Shown one piece after another: positions 10,666 through 22,975 of a stretch of DNA of 64,000 nucleotides. The DNA comes from Megaustenia siamemsis. Lineage: Eukaryota > Mollusca > Gastropoda > Stylommatophora > Ariophantidae. Where the stretch lies: contig JAVIAB010000049.1 in assembly GCA_032433765.1 (NCBI GenBank), positions 19,620,406 through 19,684,405 on the forward strand. Direction: 5' to 3'. A program made the position numbers and the translations under genes. Within the stretch, counting starts at the first letter, position 1. Every line of letters begins with the position of its first letter. Below the pieces are notes generated by a model that was given only the letters and a program-made list of their open reading frames with translations, ran no database searches and was not told where the DNA came from.

Positions 10666-10864
10666 TCAGTCCATTTTATGTTCTTTAGCAACTAATCGTC
10701 AGAAATATTAAGTTACTGTCAAATGGGCATTTTTTTTTTCCATTGCTCAGTCCATGGTAACGATCAGAGCGTGTTCAACACGTGACAGGTTATCCTCCAA
10801 AGCTGAAGGTAGTACTTGACCCTATCCACTTTAGATAGCAAATATCGCTGTATGTAGGTTTTAT

Positions 10865-11628
10865 TATGTCTCTAATCTACGGTCATTATATTATGAAGGA
10901 AAGCAAAAATAAAGGACTCAGACTTAATAGTAAAAAGACAGGAGTAATTGTTGCAGCAATGAAAAAGACGCCACCGCAATGCATAATAAAGACAAATGGG
11001 ACAATATTAAAACAAGTAAATGAATTTAAATATATGGGAACAATGTTAACCTCAGATGGTAGATGTACAACACAGGTGAGATGCTGAATGGCTCAGGCAA
11101 ACGGAGCTTTCTGAAAAATGAGGAAGATACTATGCAATCCATTTTTGACAATAGAAACAGAAAAAGAGTTCTTAAATGTTATTTAGAGCCAGTCTTAACA
11201 TATGGATGTGAATCATGGACATTAGGACAACAGACAAGAAAATCACTGGAGTCTGTACAAATGTGGTTTTACGGAAGAATGTTGAGAATACTATGGACAG
11301 CGAGGAAGAGTAATAAAATGTTTTGAAAGAGGCCAAAGCAAAAAGAGAGCTAATTTCCAATATTAGGAAGAAACAATCATCATTTTTTGGCCATGTAATG
11401 AGAAGAGAACAGTTGGAATATATTGTAACAACTGGGGAAATTGAGGGACGAAGAGATACAGGGAAGTAAAGAGAAAAGATACCAGACAGCTTAAGAGAAT
11501 GACTTGGCAGGAGGTCAACAACAGAAATGATAAATAACTGTCGAGATCGAAAGTCGTGGAGAGACATGATCACTTCCGCCAGCAAGTCCGGTATTTGATG
11601 ATGATGATAATGATGATGATGATGATTA
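10865..11628 (+). mobile_element. LINE A copy 2, RT C-terminal half with TGATGA tail
   Basis: Longer LINE A copy, with blocks GLRLNSKKTGVIV, NEFKYMGTMLTSDGRCT, LEPVLTYGCESWTLGQQ and HVMRREQLEYIVTTGEIEG across several frameshifts and stops. It ends GGTATTTGATGATGATGAT. Confidence 0.88.
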
Positions 11629-11944
11629 CGAGTCTACAGTCTTGCCTCAACGGCACGGGTTGATGTGAGCGCAAGATATTGGATTCAAGATAGAATGTTG
11701 CAGGTTGTAATTTCAATCTTGCATTCCATGGTCTTTTTCTGGAGAAGTTAAAATTATCCGTAGCAAGGGATGCTGGGATTTTTATATCAGTAAATGTCAC
11801 CGCTACCAGACTGACGGCGATCTTTGTCGATGGTAGCGAGATTGTTTTGACGTACGCTGTAATGTTTACAGAAACATGAACTAAGAGGTCTTGGTCAGCT
11901 GAAGGCTTTCCACCCAGATGTAGTTCGAGCCTTCTGTTTGTAAA
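11629..11944. other. No gene recognised
   Basis: Between LINE A and the 62-bp array. No supported gene or repeat. Confidence 0.4.
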
Positions 11945-12420
11945 GGGAGCACTTCAGTCTCAAGGCTGTCAGCAACATTATTCCCTCATTTGCTGATGTT
12001 TGTAAAGCGAGCACTTCAGTCTCAAGGATGTCAGCAACATTATTCCCTCAATTGCTGATGTTTGTAAGCGAGCACTTCAGTCTCAAGGCTGTCAGCAACA
12101 TTATTCCCTCATTTGCTGATGTTTGTAAAGCGAGCACTTCAGTCTCAAGGCTGTCAGCAACATTATTCCCTCATTTGCTGATGTTTGTAAAGCGAGCACT
12201 TCAGTCTCAAGGCTGTCAGCAACATTATTCCCTCATTTGCTGATGTTTGTAAAGCGAGCACTTCAGTCTCAAGGCTGTCAGCAACATTATTCACTCATTT
12301 GCTGATGTTTGTAAAGCGAGCACTTCAGTCTCAAGGCTGTCAGCAACATTATTTCCTAATTTGCTAATGTTTGTAAAGCGAGCACTTCAGTCTCAAGGCT
12401 GTCAGCAACATTACTCTCCC
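11945..12420. repeat. Minisatellite, 62-bp unit, about 8 copies
   Basis: Units contain GCGAGCACTTCAGTCTCAAG plus CTGTCAGCAACATTATTCCC. Copies are nearly identical. It continues directly into a 34-36-bp array that lacks the first half of the unit. Confidence 0.95.
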
Positions 12421-13015
12421 ACTTGCTGATATTTGTCAGCAACATTACTTTCTCATTTGCTGATATTTTTAGCAACATTACTTTCCCGTATGCTGATGCC
12501 TGTCAGCAACATTACTCTCCCATTTGCTGATTTTTATCAGCAACATTACTCTCCCATTTGTTGATATTTGTTAGCAACATTACTCTACCATTTACTAATG
12601 TTTGTCAGCAACACTACCTCCCCATTTACTGATATTTGTTAGCAACATTACCCTCCCATTTACTGATATTTGTCAGCAACATTATCCTCCCATTTACTGA
12701 TATTTGTTAGCAACATTGCTCTCCCATTAACTGATATTTGTCAGTAACATTACCCTCTCCATTTACTGATATTTGTTAGCAACATTACCCTCCCAATTAC
12801 TGATATTTCTTAGCAACAGTACACTCCAATTTACTGATATTTGTTAGCAACATTACCTTCCCATTTACTGATATTTGTTAGCAACATTACCCTCCCAATT
12901 ACTGATATTTGTTAGCAACATTATTCTCCCATTTACTGATATTTGTTAACAACATTACCCTCCAATTTACTGATATTAGTCAGCAACATTACCCTCCCAT
13001 TTACTGATATTTGTT
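12421..13015. repeat. Minisatellite, 34-36-bp unit, about 17 copies
   Basis: Units of the type GATATTTGTTAGCAACATTA. This is the second half of the preceding 62-bp unit, repeated alone and more diverged. Confidence 0.93.
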
Positions 13016-13016
13016 A

Positions 13017-13277
13017 TAGTAAATGGACTTAGCTGTCCATGGTATTCTCAACATTCTTCTGTAAAACCATATTTCTACAACCTCCAGTGATTTTCTTGTC
13101 TGTTGTCATATGTCCATGATTCACATCCATATTATGTTAATTAAGACTGGCTCTACATAACATTTAATAACAATTTTTCTTGTTTCTATTGTCAAAAATC
13201 TATTGCACAATACCTTCCTCATTTTTTTTGGAAAGCTGCCTTTGCTTGAACTATTTTGCATCACACCTCTGTTGTAC
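13017..13277 (-). mobile_element. LINE A copy 3, fragment
   Basis: Reverse complement of the LINE A middle region, from the AMDS-type block (TCCATGGTATTCTCAACATT) to the part before RVLKCY. It abuts the end of the 34-bp array. Confidence 0.75.
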
Positions 13278-14003
13278 CCCCCCCCCCTTTTTTTTCATTA
13301 AAAAAATATCGCCCCCTGACCCCCGACCCTTGTTATGACCTTTGCTCGCTGACGTATGCCAACAACAAGTGTTTAACCCTACAGCCTCTGACCCCTGACC
13401 TCTGTTTTAACTTCCGCCCTGACGTCTGCTCTAGTCTGTATTTTGTTCTCCCCTTTATCCCAGGGAATGTCTCCAAGGTAACAACATTTGCTCTCAGTTG
13501 TTTGAAACTTCTCTTTATCGTTAAAGATAACCGCCATTTAATCATGAACACAATTGTAGAAGTTTAAATGCTTGTGGTTTGTGTGTCGGTATATAAAAAC
13601 TATAAAATGGTGTTAGTTTTCTGTTACTCGATCTCCCTCTCAAGAGACCTGTTGTCGGTCCATCTCTCCACTAATCAAAGTCCTTATCTTACCTATCTGA
13701 TCCACTTAATTAAACTAGACCTTCTCCTGCGGTTTAGTTAAATATTTGTTTACTTTATTCGATGGGAGCTCCTCTTGGATTGTAAACAAATATATAACAG
13801 TATAACATTACATGGATTAAAATGTGAAGCCGAGGATTATTTTACTACGCGGTAGAAGATATAATAATTTGGGTACTGTTCGTGTTCTGGTTCTTATCTG
13901 TAGTGTAGTGTAGTGTTGTGATGTTTATGGTTTTATTTAATAAAAACAAACACGTTAAACGGTGACGTTATTTTATTGATTCTTTTTGTTTACCATTTTC
14001 TGG
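13278..14003. other. Unique sequence, no gene recognised
   Basis: Comparatively complex sequence with a poly-C run near 13278. It holds a perfect DR1-like motif (listed separately) and AATAAA-like signals around 13937. The open frame at 13256-13567 has no family signature. Confidence 0.4.
13389..13401 (-). promoter_or_regulatory. DR1-type nuclear receptor motif
   Basis: On the minus strand it reads AGGTCAGGGGTCA, two hexamer half-sites spaced by one base, the form bound by RXR/HNF4-type receptors. A degenerate second copy lies at 13317-13329. No nearby gene is known, so function is unproven. Confidence 0.3.
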
Positions 14004-14195
14004 ATCGTCATCATCAAGTACCGGGCCTACAAGCGTAGGTGATCATGTCTCTCCACAACTTTCGATCTCGGTAGCTATTTATCATGATTTCTGTTGTTGA
14101 CCTTCTGCCAAGCCATTATATTATCTTAAGCTGTCTGTTATTTCTTCTCTTTGCTTCCCTCTATCTCTTCTTCCTTCTATCTTTGCTCACTGGAT
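14004..14195 (-). mobile_element. LINE A copy 4, 3' end
   Basis: Reverse complement of the LINE A 3' end: it starts with TCATCATCAAGTACCGGGCC (the tail reversed) and continues with CTCCACAACTTTCGATCTCG. Confidence 0.82.
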
Positions 14196-15079
14196 ATTAT
14201 CATTGATAATGAATTTTGCGATAATCCATAAAAAATAATACATTATATTATACATTGTTGTAAACGTCAGGAAGGATCGGATAACTTGCCAAAAGTAAGT
14301 AATACTTCATATTACTTGAATCAGCTGATGTTTTTCCACTGCTGTCCTGAGATCACATATATTAAAAAAAAATAATATCTAATCTTAATTGTAGTAATTT
14401 AAATTAGCTTGGAACTAAATGCTCAGTTGTCAGGGTTGATGTGTTAGTTAGTATAAATGAAAGTTTGAACTGTGAGTTAACTATAATTAACTGTACAGTG
14501 ATACATTGTCTACTGTAGTCTACATGAATATTTATTTGTAATATTAATTGGAGTATTTGTATTGGATATATCAGCTTGTGCTAACACTACTAGTAACAGT
14601 AGCAGAATTGTTGACAAAAGACCAATGTATTATTTTGTATTGTGCAGAAAAATGCAGATATTGTGACTTTCAAATCGCACACTGAGACATGCAAGACAAA
14701 CACGACAACTTGTTGACATCAGCGTGCAAATGTTGAGGCGGACATGACACCATTTTAACTTGAAGGGCTAGTTTTAGGTGCAGGTAAATAAATAGAGGAA
14801 ATCCCAGGTGTTTGCTCTCTTTAGATATTTTCAGCTGACAGGATCAGACATACAGAAGCAACAAAGAAGTAAATTCCAGCGTAGGGATAGAAAGGGCTTA
14901 GAAAGAAATTGTTTAGTTGTTGTCCAGTAAAAACACAGTGAGAGAGAAAGTAAAAGAAATCTTCAGTTAGCCAGACTCACTTGCTTGGGTGAGGAGATAG
15001 CGAGAAACTGTCATCAGCTGCACAGCTTGAAAATGCCTCACATAGTCAAAACTCATTGATGCCTTAAACTAGGATCAAT
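14196..15079. other. No gene recognised
   Basis: AT-rich sequence without a supported gene. LINE D homology begins near its end, and its exact start is uncertain. Confidence 0.4.
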
Positions 15080-16200
15080 TTGCCTTCTTACTGTCAGTAA
15101 GATGCAAATTGACAGGCTGGAGAAAATACAGAATGAAGCTATGTGCATTATCTTTGGATGTGTGAGGGACCCCCCTGTGTAGCAATGAGATATCTTCTTG
15201 AATTTCAACCATGGATGACAGGATCAAGATCTGGAGGGCACGCGCCATACCTGAAGATAAGTGCAGATAAACTGCACCATTGCATCATGAGCTCAACACA
15301 GCGAATGGTGTCAGGCTAAAAAGAAGCAAATCATGGGTGGGCCGAGCAGAAGATGTCATTAAACAGGTCTGTGGGCTTAACAATATCAACGCTGGCGAGG
15401 AATGGATACTGGTGCCTACGTCATTCAGGGGACACTCACATGCATTGTCACGCTCAACAAAAAATGTAGGGAACAGAACTCAGCCATGGTCAATACAGAG
15501 GTCAACTGTCTCATCTGGGATAACACTGATGAGAAAGATGCAGTCATCTATACAGACAGATCTGTAACACAACACAAATGGAGTGCATGGGCATTTACAG
15601 AACACTCGGCTGCCAGAATAGTCAAAGAAGACAGTGGTGCATACGTTATGACCACGAGTAGCATGACAATGGAGGTGATGGCAGTGACCAGGGCATTTAT
15701 CTTGTTAGAATCACAAGACTACACCCACGCCTGCATACAGAGTGATTAGATGAGCATGATCAGAAAACTGGAGGTGGGTCTGTACATATGCAATGGGTAG
15801 AGTCATTGCAGAAGTAAAAAATATGTAAGGTCACCTTTGTCTATGTCCCAGGACATGGGGGAGTATGGGGAAATGAAAGAGCAAACAGGTTGGCTAGCTG
15901 CGCATTTGTTGAGGACAGTCAACCAATGGATCGGGCGGACATCATCAATACCCTCTGAGATGTGGTAAGGGCACTGGACTTGGACAACCATGAGTCCACA
16001 TCACTCCTTCTGATGAAATAGATGGGAGTTAAGATGGGCACAGCAAGAAACAAGAAACTTAATAGGTGTATAAGAAGACTTATCAACCAACACAGAACTT
16101 GAGTCGCTGGACACTGCAAGACTTGCTAAGGAGGGGATCTGAGCACCTATGGACATGTTCGGAGTGCAATGATGATGACCCGCAAATAACCCTATAACTC
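15080..16200 (+). mobile_element. LINE D copy 2: RT thumb and RNase H region
   Basis: Longest LINE D copy. It carries the RT-end block RLEKIQNEAMCIIFGCVRD, a linker with GWAEDVIKQVCGL-like text, then RNase H pieces in order: an IYTD block, SMTMEVMAVTRAF (catalytic Glu), a QSD block (catalytic Asp followed by a stop), and FVYVPGHGGVWGNERANR. At least ten stops or frameshifts break it. The end near 16200 has the family CAATGATGATGACCCG signature. Confidence 0.85.
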
Positions 16201-16784
16201 AATTTGCCTTCCCATGCCTACAATATCTCAAATGTTTTGTGGATTTTCTTTAAACCAACCTGGTAGGACGGACTTGGTCTGGTATGACTTTTCTCACGAA
16301 AGACAACTCTGAATGTAAACAACTGCTGCCTTGTATGAAAGTCAAAGAAAACCAAGCCTAGAGAATCAGTCCAAAAGTGATGTATGCTGCAGACAGAAGC
16401 ACGTAACTGCTAGGTGCTATACGCAGAGCATCACACTCCCCTAGTACATGAAAGTATTATCAGCTTGATGGAATGTAATCTTGTGTAGTTGTCATGGGCT
16501 GGAAATAGTCTTTGGAAAATGTTTATTCAAAATCCACAATTTGTAATTATTTAAAAAAAAAAAGAGTGAATGATATTAAATGTTTATTAATTTAGAATAT
16601 TAGATTACATGCGCAGTGTCCATTACTTTGTCTGTGGTGGTCTGCTTTTGTAGTATCATTTGAATCAAGGTAAATGCTTTTGTCATTTCCATAAATTATA
16701 CAAATATTCATGAAAATATGTAAGGTGAAGGGTCATCTAGAATAGATTACAATCACAAGTATAGATTATGCTGCCCTTAAAGAG
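16201..16784. other. No gene recognised
   Basis: No supported gene or repeat family. Confidence 0.4.
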
Positions 16785-17100
16785 TGGTAGTTCAGAATTA
16801 AGAAATGAGAAAAAGCTAGTAACAGCCCCCGCCATAAAATGTATAAAAACCAACAGATAAAATGGTTTGACCACGTGACAAGGCAGAGTGATAAAAAAAA
16901 AAACAACACAACAAGCCGTCAATAAATGTTGCGAGAACACCAGACCCAAGGGTCGACCACAAAAAAGATGGATCGATGGAATATTAGAAGCACCAGGAAA
17001 CATAACAGCAGCAGAGGTGAACAGAAGAGCAAAAGACCGAAAATTATATCTTCCCTCAATGCTGAAAGGCAAATGAGGAAGGAAATAAGAAGAAGGAGTA
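16785..17100 (+). mobile_element. LINE G copy 2, C-terminal region
   Basis: Shares with the copy at 51485 the blocks KKQQIKWFGH-like, TKKMDR and RNIRSTRKHNSS in shifted frames (nucleotide match AGATGGATCGA and AAACATAACAGCAGCAGAG). Pseudogenic. Confidence 0.75.
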
Positions 17101-17179
17101 GTAGATGTATTGGGCCTGGGGAGCTGTGTTCATGAAGTGACAGGGATTATTTTAAGGGAGTCACATGAACATAGGATGT

Positions 17180-19455
17180 CCACCATATATTTCCTACCCC
17201 CATTAGGACACCCACCATACATTTCTTACCCCCATTAGGACACCCACCACACATTTCTTACCCCAAAATAGGACACCCACCACACATTTCTTACCCCATT
17301 AGGCATCCACTACACATTTCTTACCCCCATTAGGACACTTACTACACATTTTCTTACCGCCATTAGGACACCTACTACACATTTCTTACCCCCATTAGGA
17401 CATCCACTACACATTTCTTACCCCCATTAGGACATCCACTACACATTTCTTACCCCCATTAGGACATCCACTACACATTTCTTACCCCCATTAGGACATC
17501 CACTACACATTTCTTACCCCCATTAGGACATCCACTACACATTTCTTACCCCCATTAGGGCACCTACTACACATTTCTTACCCCCATTAGGACACTTACT
17601 ACACATTTCTTACCCCCATTAGGACATCCACTACACATTTCTTACCCACATTAGGACATCCACTACACATTTCTTACCCACATTAAGACACCCACTACAC
17701 TTACCCCCATTAGTACACCTACTACACATTTCTTACCCCCATTAGGACACCCACTACTCATTTCTTACCCTATTAGGACATCCACTACACATTTCTTACC
17801 CCCATTAGGACATCCACTACACATTTCTTACCCCCATTAGGACATCCACTACACATTTCTTACCCCCATTAGGACATCCACTACACATTTCTTACCCCCA
17901 TTAGGACATCCACTACACATTTCTTACCCCATTAGGCACCTACTACACATTTCTTACCCCATTAGGACACCTACTACACATTTCTTACCTTCATTAGGGC
18001 ACCTACTACACATTTCTTACCTTCATTAGGCACCTACTACACATTTCTTACCTTCATTAGGACACCTACTACACATTTCTTACCCCATTAGGACACCTAC
18101 TACACATTTCTTACCTTCATTAGGACATCCACTACACATTTCTTACCCCCATTAGGGCACCTACTACACATTTCTTACCCCCATTAGGACACCTACTACA
18201 CATTTCTTACCTTCATTAGGGCACCTACTACACATTTCTTACCTTCATTAGGGCACCTACTACACATTTCTTACCTTCATTAGGACACCTACTACACATT
18301 TCTTACCCCCATTAGGACACCTACTACACATTTCTTACCTTCATTAGGACATCCACTACACATTTCTTACCCCCATTAGGGCACCTACTACACATTTCTT
18401 ACCTTCATTAGGACATCCACTACACATTTCTTACCCACATTAGGACATCCACTACACATTTCTTACCTTCATTAGGACATCCACTACACATTTCTTACCT
18501 TCATTAGGACATCCACTACACATTTCTTACCCCCATTAGGACACCTACTACACATTTCTTACCCCCATTAGGACACCTACTACACATTTCTTACCCCCAT
18601 TAGGACACCTACTACACATTTCTTACCCCCATTAGGACACCTACTACACATTTCTTACCCCCATTAGGACACCTACTACACATTTCTTACCCCCATTAGG
18701 ACATCCACTACACATTTCTTACCCCCATTAGGACACCTACTACACATTTCTTATCCCCATTAGGACATCCACTACACATTTCTTACCCCCATTAGGGCAC
18801 CTACTACACATTTCTTACCCCCATTAGGACACCTACTACACATTTCTTACCTTCATTAGTACACCTACTACACATTTCTTACCTTCATTAGGACACCTAC
18901 TACACATTTCTTACCTTCATTAGGACACCTACTACACATTTCTTACCTTCATTAGGACATCCACTACACATTTCTTACCTTCATTAGGACATCCACTACA
19001 CATTTCTTACCCCATTAGGACATCCACTACACATTTCTTACCTTCATTAGGACACCTACTACACATTTCTTACCTTCATTAGGACATCCACTACACATTT
19101 CTTACCCCCATTAGGACATCCACTACACATTTCTTACCCCCATTAGGACATCCACTACACATTTCTTACCCCCATTAGGACATCCACTACACATTTCTTA
19201 CCCCTATTAGGACACCTACTACACATTTCTTACCCCTATTAGGACACTTACTACTCATTTCTTACTCCCACTAGGACACCTACTACACATTTCTTACCTC
19301 CATTAGGACATCCACTACACATTTCTTACCTCCATTAAGACATCCACTACACATTTCTTATCCCCATTAGGACATCCACTACACGTTTCTTACCCCCATT
19401 AGGACATCCACTACACATTTCTTACCCCTATTAGGACACCTACTACATATTTCCT
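17180..19455. repeat. Largest minisatellite, 32-bp unit, about 70 copies
   Basis: CTACACATTTCTTACC recurs every 32 bp for 2.3 kb (for example, starts at 17401 and 17433). Sub-types differ at two places: GGACACCT, GGACATCC or GGGCACCT, and CCCCCATT, CTTCATT or CACATT. These cluster in runs, indicating local amplification. No spacers, so not CRISPR. Confidence 0.98.
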
Positions 19456-20565
19456 ACCTCCATGTGCAACCGCACCTATACATGTACGTATATTTGTCTT
19501 CATATATATTGGCACATTTGGACACCTTCGGGTTTTTTTGTGTGTGCTTTGTGACAATATATACAGGCTTATGCTTTTACACATGTATGGTTATGTACAC
19601 ATGCTTTTTTTTGTACATCTGTTCAGTGTGCACACCCATAGTTAGATATACAGAGTTATACATATCTTGCACGCACCTCCCCATATTTTTTAGAACCCTT
19701 CCCATTTATTTCTCACCTGACTGCCTGGTCAGTGAGAAAAATAGGTGGTCAGCCTGCCTACCAATTTTATTTCGGCCAGTGGCTGACCAAGTTCTGAATC
19801 CCAGGGAAGTTATTTACTTTTTTTCCTTTCTTGAGTATCTATCATATTATCGCCATGTAATTAGATTTCTGTGTATATTCTTATATATATTTTTGTGTTG
19901 TTAATTGTTCCAGCTGAAGGCCTACTTGGCCGAAACGTCATTCAACTTTTGTTTTTTTTTCTCACCTATGCAAAGCTGTTACCATACCACATTTTTCTCC
20001 TTTTTAAAAAAAATTGTCGCTATTATCATCAGCTTCACATCTATGCATTTTGATGCCTTTACTCCATTATTTTAAGGGATACTACATGCAAAAGTAGGCC
20101 AGTTGTCAATGCTGTATTGTTAGTGTCTTCAAGAGGGGCCAAGATATCTGACCTGGCCTGAAAGCGGTCAGCAACTCATAGCTTGTTTACTTGTGTTTGA
20201 ATCAGTAGCTACGGCAGATCACCATTCTTCTACACCTCTACATATTGGCCCTGGTAGCAAAGCTGTCTGGCCTAGCAGTTAGAAATTTAAAGGGAAGGCA
20301 AACCATTACTCAAAAAAAGACAGTGCAGAAAATAGATGTGTTGGGCCATAAAAGAGCATAGATACCACTGATGCATACAAACCACAACATAGTGCATCTA
20401 TAAATGCATATAACATTCTTTTAAGGGGGGGGGGCAATGAAGGGGGTAGTAATGAATGTGGAAGAAGACGAAGGGAAAAGGTAAAGGGTCCCTGTAACAT
20501 TAGGTTGTAGGGGAATGAACTATGAAATTTTACTGTACCAGTTCACTGCATTTGTAGGTTATATT
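19456..20565. other. No gene recognised; hammerhead-like motif inside
   Basis: Long AT-rich stretch with unsupported frames. At 19914-19936 lies CTGAAGGCCTACTTGGCCGA followed by AAC, resembling the degenerate hammerhead/GAAAC motif seen at the ends of Penelope-like elements. A poly-G run lies near 20426. Confidence 0.3.
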
Positions 20566-20569
20566 GACA

Positions 20570-20990
20570 GTTATAGTTAGTCGAAGGCTCCAGTATCACT
20601 GCAAACGAATGAAAATCCATAATTGCTCAACTGCCGGTGTCAGTGGAATCATCCAAATTAACATCTCAGCGAATATCCAAACAAAGAAAAGCTGCTGCAG
20701 TCCCCATCATAGCAAACACAGCACACATCAAAAGACATAAGGCGTATCAGCACCGTAAGTGAACGCAGCTGAACTGTCCTTCATCAGATGATATCATCAT
20801 TCATTGTTAAGCAGTCTGAATATAAAAACACCATCCGGATGAAAAGCACAGCTCACGGTGTGCACAGAGCACTAAACTTAGTAGCCTGAAGCAGCAAGCC
20901 AGACTTGCAATATGAGGAAATTACAAGAAACACTTTTTAGACAGTGTCCCAACGGTTCCTGTTGCCAATATGCCATATTGACCGGAAGTC
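20570..20990 (+). mobile_element. Interspersed repeat E, copy 1
   Basis: Unclassified ~450-bp dispersed repeat. Shared blocks are AAAATCCATAATTGCTCAAC, CCCCATCATAGCA, GCTCACGGTGTGCACAGAGC and a final AGGAAGTTCACG-like part. Five further copies occur at 36550 (split), 40095, 42882, 43745 and 48520. No coding content. Confidence 0.85.
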
Positions 20991-22274
20991 AAGATATATT
21001 AAATAAACAAATAATGGTAGAGAAATGTAAAAGTGAGCAAATGACTGTGATGCTGTGGATATGTTTATGGAAATATTTGAGGTGCTTAGGAAAAAGTGTA
21101 TGGAACCAATGGGTGTAAAGAAGTCTTTGGAACTCACAGGGCATGAAGAATAAGTTGATGGAACATTGGGGCATGGAGAATGAATTGATGGGAACAATGG
21201 GGCATGAGAATGAGTTGATGGGAACAATGGGGCATAGAGATTGAGTTAAAGGGAACGATGGAATATTGAGAATGGGTTATGGAACAATGGGATGTCGTTT
21301 CAGTTTTTTGAACCAGTTTTTGAGAGCCACTGAACATTTGCTCCATCTTTTTACTAGACAGTAATTGACTTCATTATTTGAAGCAGACATTATAGAATTA
21401 ATGAGATGAACTCAAATAGGGGGGCATGCTTGCTTTGTAGAACTATGAGTCTCAAATATTACAGTGAGGCTGCTGGGCACAAGATTGGATTTAAGTGCAC
21501 AATTGATACCTAATGGAGTAGTATGCATGTAAAGTAGAATAGCAGCAGTTTGATTGAAAAGATTATTAGCCTAGATTGGGAAGTTTGCTGTTGTTAATTT
21601 GATAAATTTCTGACCATTCTTCCTCATTTACGCTTTCACATTTTATACTGTGCTGTGTTTTGCATCTTACGTTTCAGTTAATCCATCTTCAGCACATATT
21701 TTTTTAAACCTCTTGACTTTTTTGCAAAGCAGCAGTTGCTGGTTGTCAAAGTCGCCTCTCCCAGGACAAAAATCTTAGTGCAGCTCTTTCAGAGTTTTTT
21801 TAATCAAGTTGTCCTTCTCATGATCATAACAAATAAAGATTGAGATATTATTTTTAGGGTGAAGTTCCAAAGTAAAACATGAACATAAAAGTAACAGAAA
21901 CACAAGCATTTTAACAGGTTTTAAAAGAATTCAGGAATAAAAAATGTAGAAAGTAGTAGGCAGTTCTGAGAATCAAACTTGGACTCCTACAGCTCAGTGT
22001 CTCACCACTCGGAGTGTGTTAAATTCTGCCAACTTGTGACTTTTCACAAAAGTAACTTTGCTGGAAAGTCATTTATGCATGATTAGATCATATGACTGGA
22101 GAAATGAGTGAAAAAGCAGTTGAAGAAGTTGATTTAATTTACAAGCACAGTTACTCTTCTGATTTTCCTGTTCTCAGATCTAAGTCGGTGACCAAGGCTG
22201 AAATGTTTGGGTTGACACACCAAAGGATGTTAACAATAATATAAGTAATAAGTAGTTTAATGTCAATTATTCAA
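20991..22274. other. Mostly unique sequence, no gene recognised
   Basis: It contains a small array (21150-21290) and, at 21940-22045, a reversed tRNA-like fragment with AGAATCAAACTTGGACTCCT (B box reversed) that could be a worn SINE head. Nothing else is supported. Confidence 0.4.
21150..21290. repeat. Short tandem repeat, ~28-32-bp unit, about 5 copies
   Basis: GGGAACAATGGGGCAT with GAATGAGTTGAT is repeated with variation. Confidence 0.8.
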
Positions 22275-22415
22275 CTGAAAAAAATATGAGTACCTCTAAA
22301 AAACAAAGTTATCTGCCTATGCGGTGAGGACCCCCTGTGCACATGGCTGTCAGGGAAAAAAAACAGATTAACATGCAAAATTCAGTTTTTAGTCTCTAGG
22401 GACTTTGCCAGAGTT
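22275..22415 (+). mobile_element. SINE L copy 2, 3' fragment
   Basis: Matches the SINE L body in sense orientation: TGAGTACCTC, GTTATCTGCC, CCCCTGTGCACA, CAGTTTTTAGTCTCTAGGGA. Confidence 0.6.
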
Positions 22416-22454
22416 GAAAGCCAGCAAACGCAAATATATATAAGGAAGTTGATC

Positions 22455-22628
22455 GATGGCTTGACAAGCTGTCATTGTAAAAAGGTATTGTTATGGAAAC
22501 AGTGCCATATATTTTATAGCAGTGATCTCTGCAATATGTGCCACTTTGGCACGCAAGGTTTCTGTTTTTGAGATTGTGGTTCTGCCCTATATGCCGTCTT
22601 CGGCTCGAAAGGACAATAGATAGATATA
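22455..22628 (+). mobile_element. SINE K copy 1, 3' part
   Basis: Shares GGCTTGACAAGCTGTCATTG, GTGATCTCTGCAATATGTGC, CGCAAGGTTTCTGTTTTTGA and the end CTCGAAAGGACAATAGATAG with copies at 26955, 38769 and 62275. Confidence 0.88.
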
Positions 22629-22636
22629 TACACAAA

Positions 22637-22975
22637 TCAATGTCTAAGGAAACTACTTGGTATAGCGTGGAATGAATTCAAAACAAACGAGGAAATTAGA
22701 GAAATCGCCAATCAACAACTAATATCATCAGTAATCAAGAAAAGACATTGGACATGTGATGAGAAGAGATAATAACTGAATAACGAAGCAAGCCCTCACA
22801 TGGGAAACAACAGGTAGGAGGAAAAGAGGCCGACCCAGAGAAACACTGTGAAGAACATTGATCAGAGAAGCAAAGGCAGCAGGAATCGGCTCCCTCAATG
22901 AGATTAAGATGCTTGCACAGAACAGAGACAAATGGTGAGATTTGATAATTATTTTTTGCAAGGATTGAAACTGCT
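22637..22975 (+). mobile_element. LINE C copy 1, C-terminus
   Basis: Translates (with gaps) through KLLGIAWNEFKTNEEIREI-like text, an RRGRPR-like region, IREAKAAGIGSLNEI and NRDKW, the end of the LINE C ORF. It follows the K copy, separated only by the GATA tail. Confidence 0.85.

Noticed and set aside
17180..19455. CRISPR array (30-32-bp repeats)
   Set aside because: Repeats are directly adjacent without spacers, and the window is eukaryotic. The same holds for the arrays at 31407, 54335, 55128, 59900 and 60868.
19464..19904. 146-residue ORF with hydrophobic stretches
   Set aside because: AT-rich low-complexity translation without family motifs.
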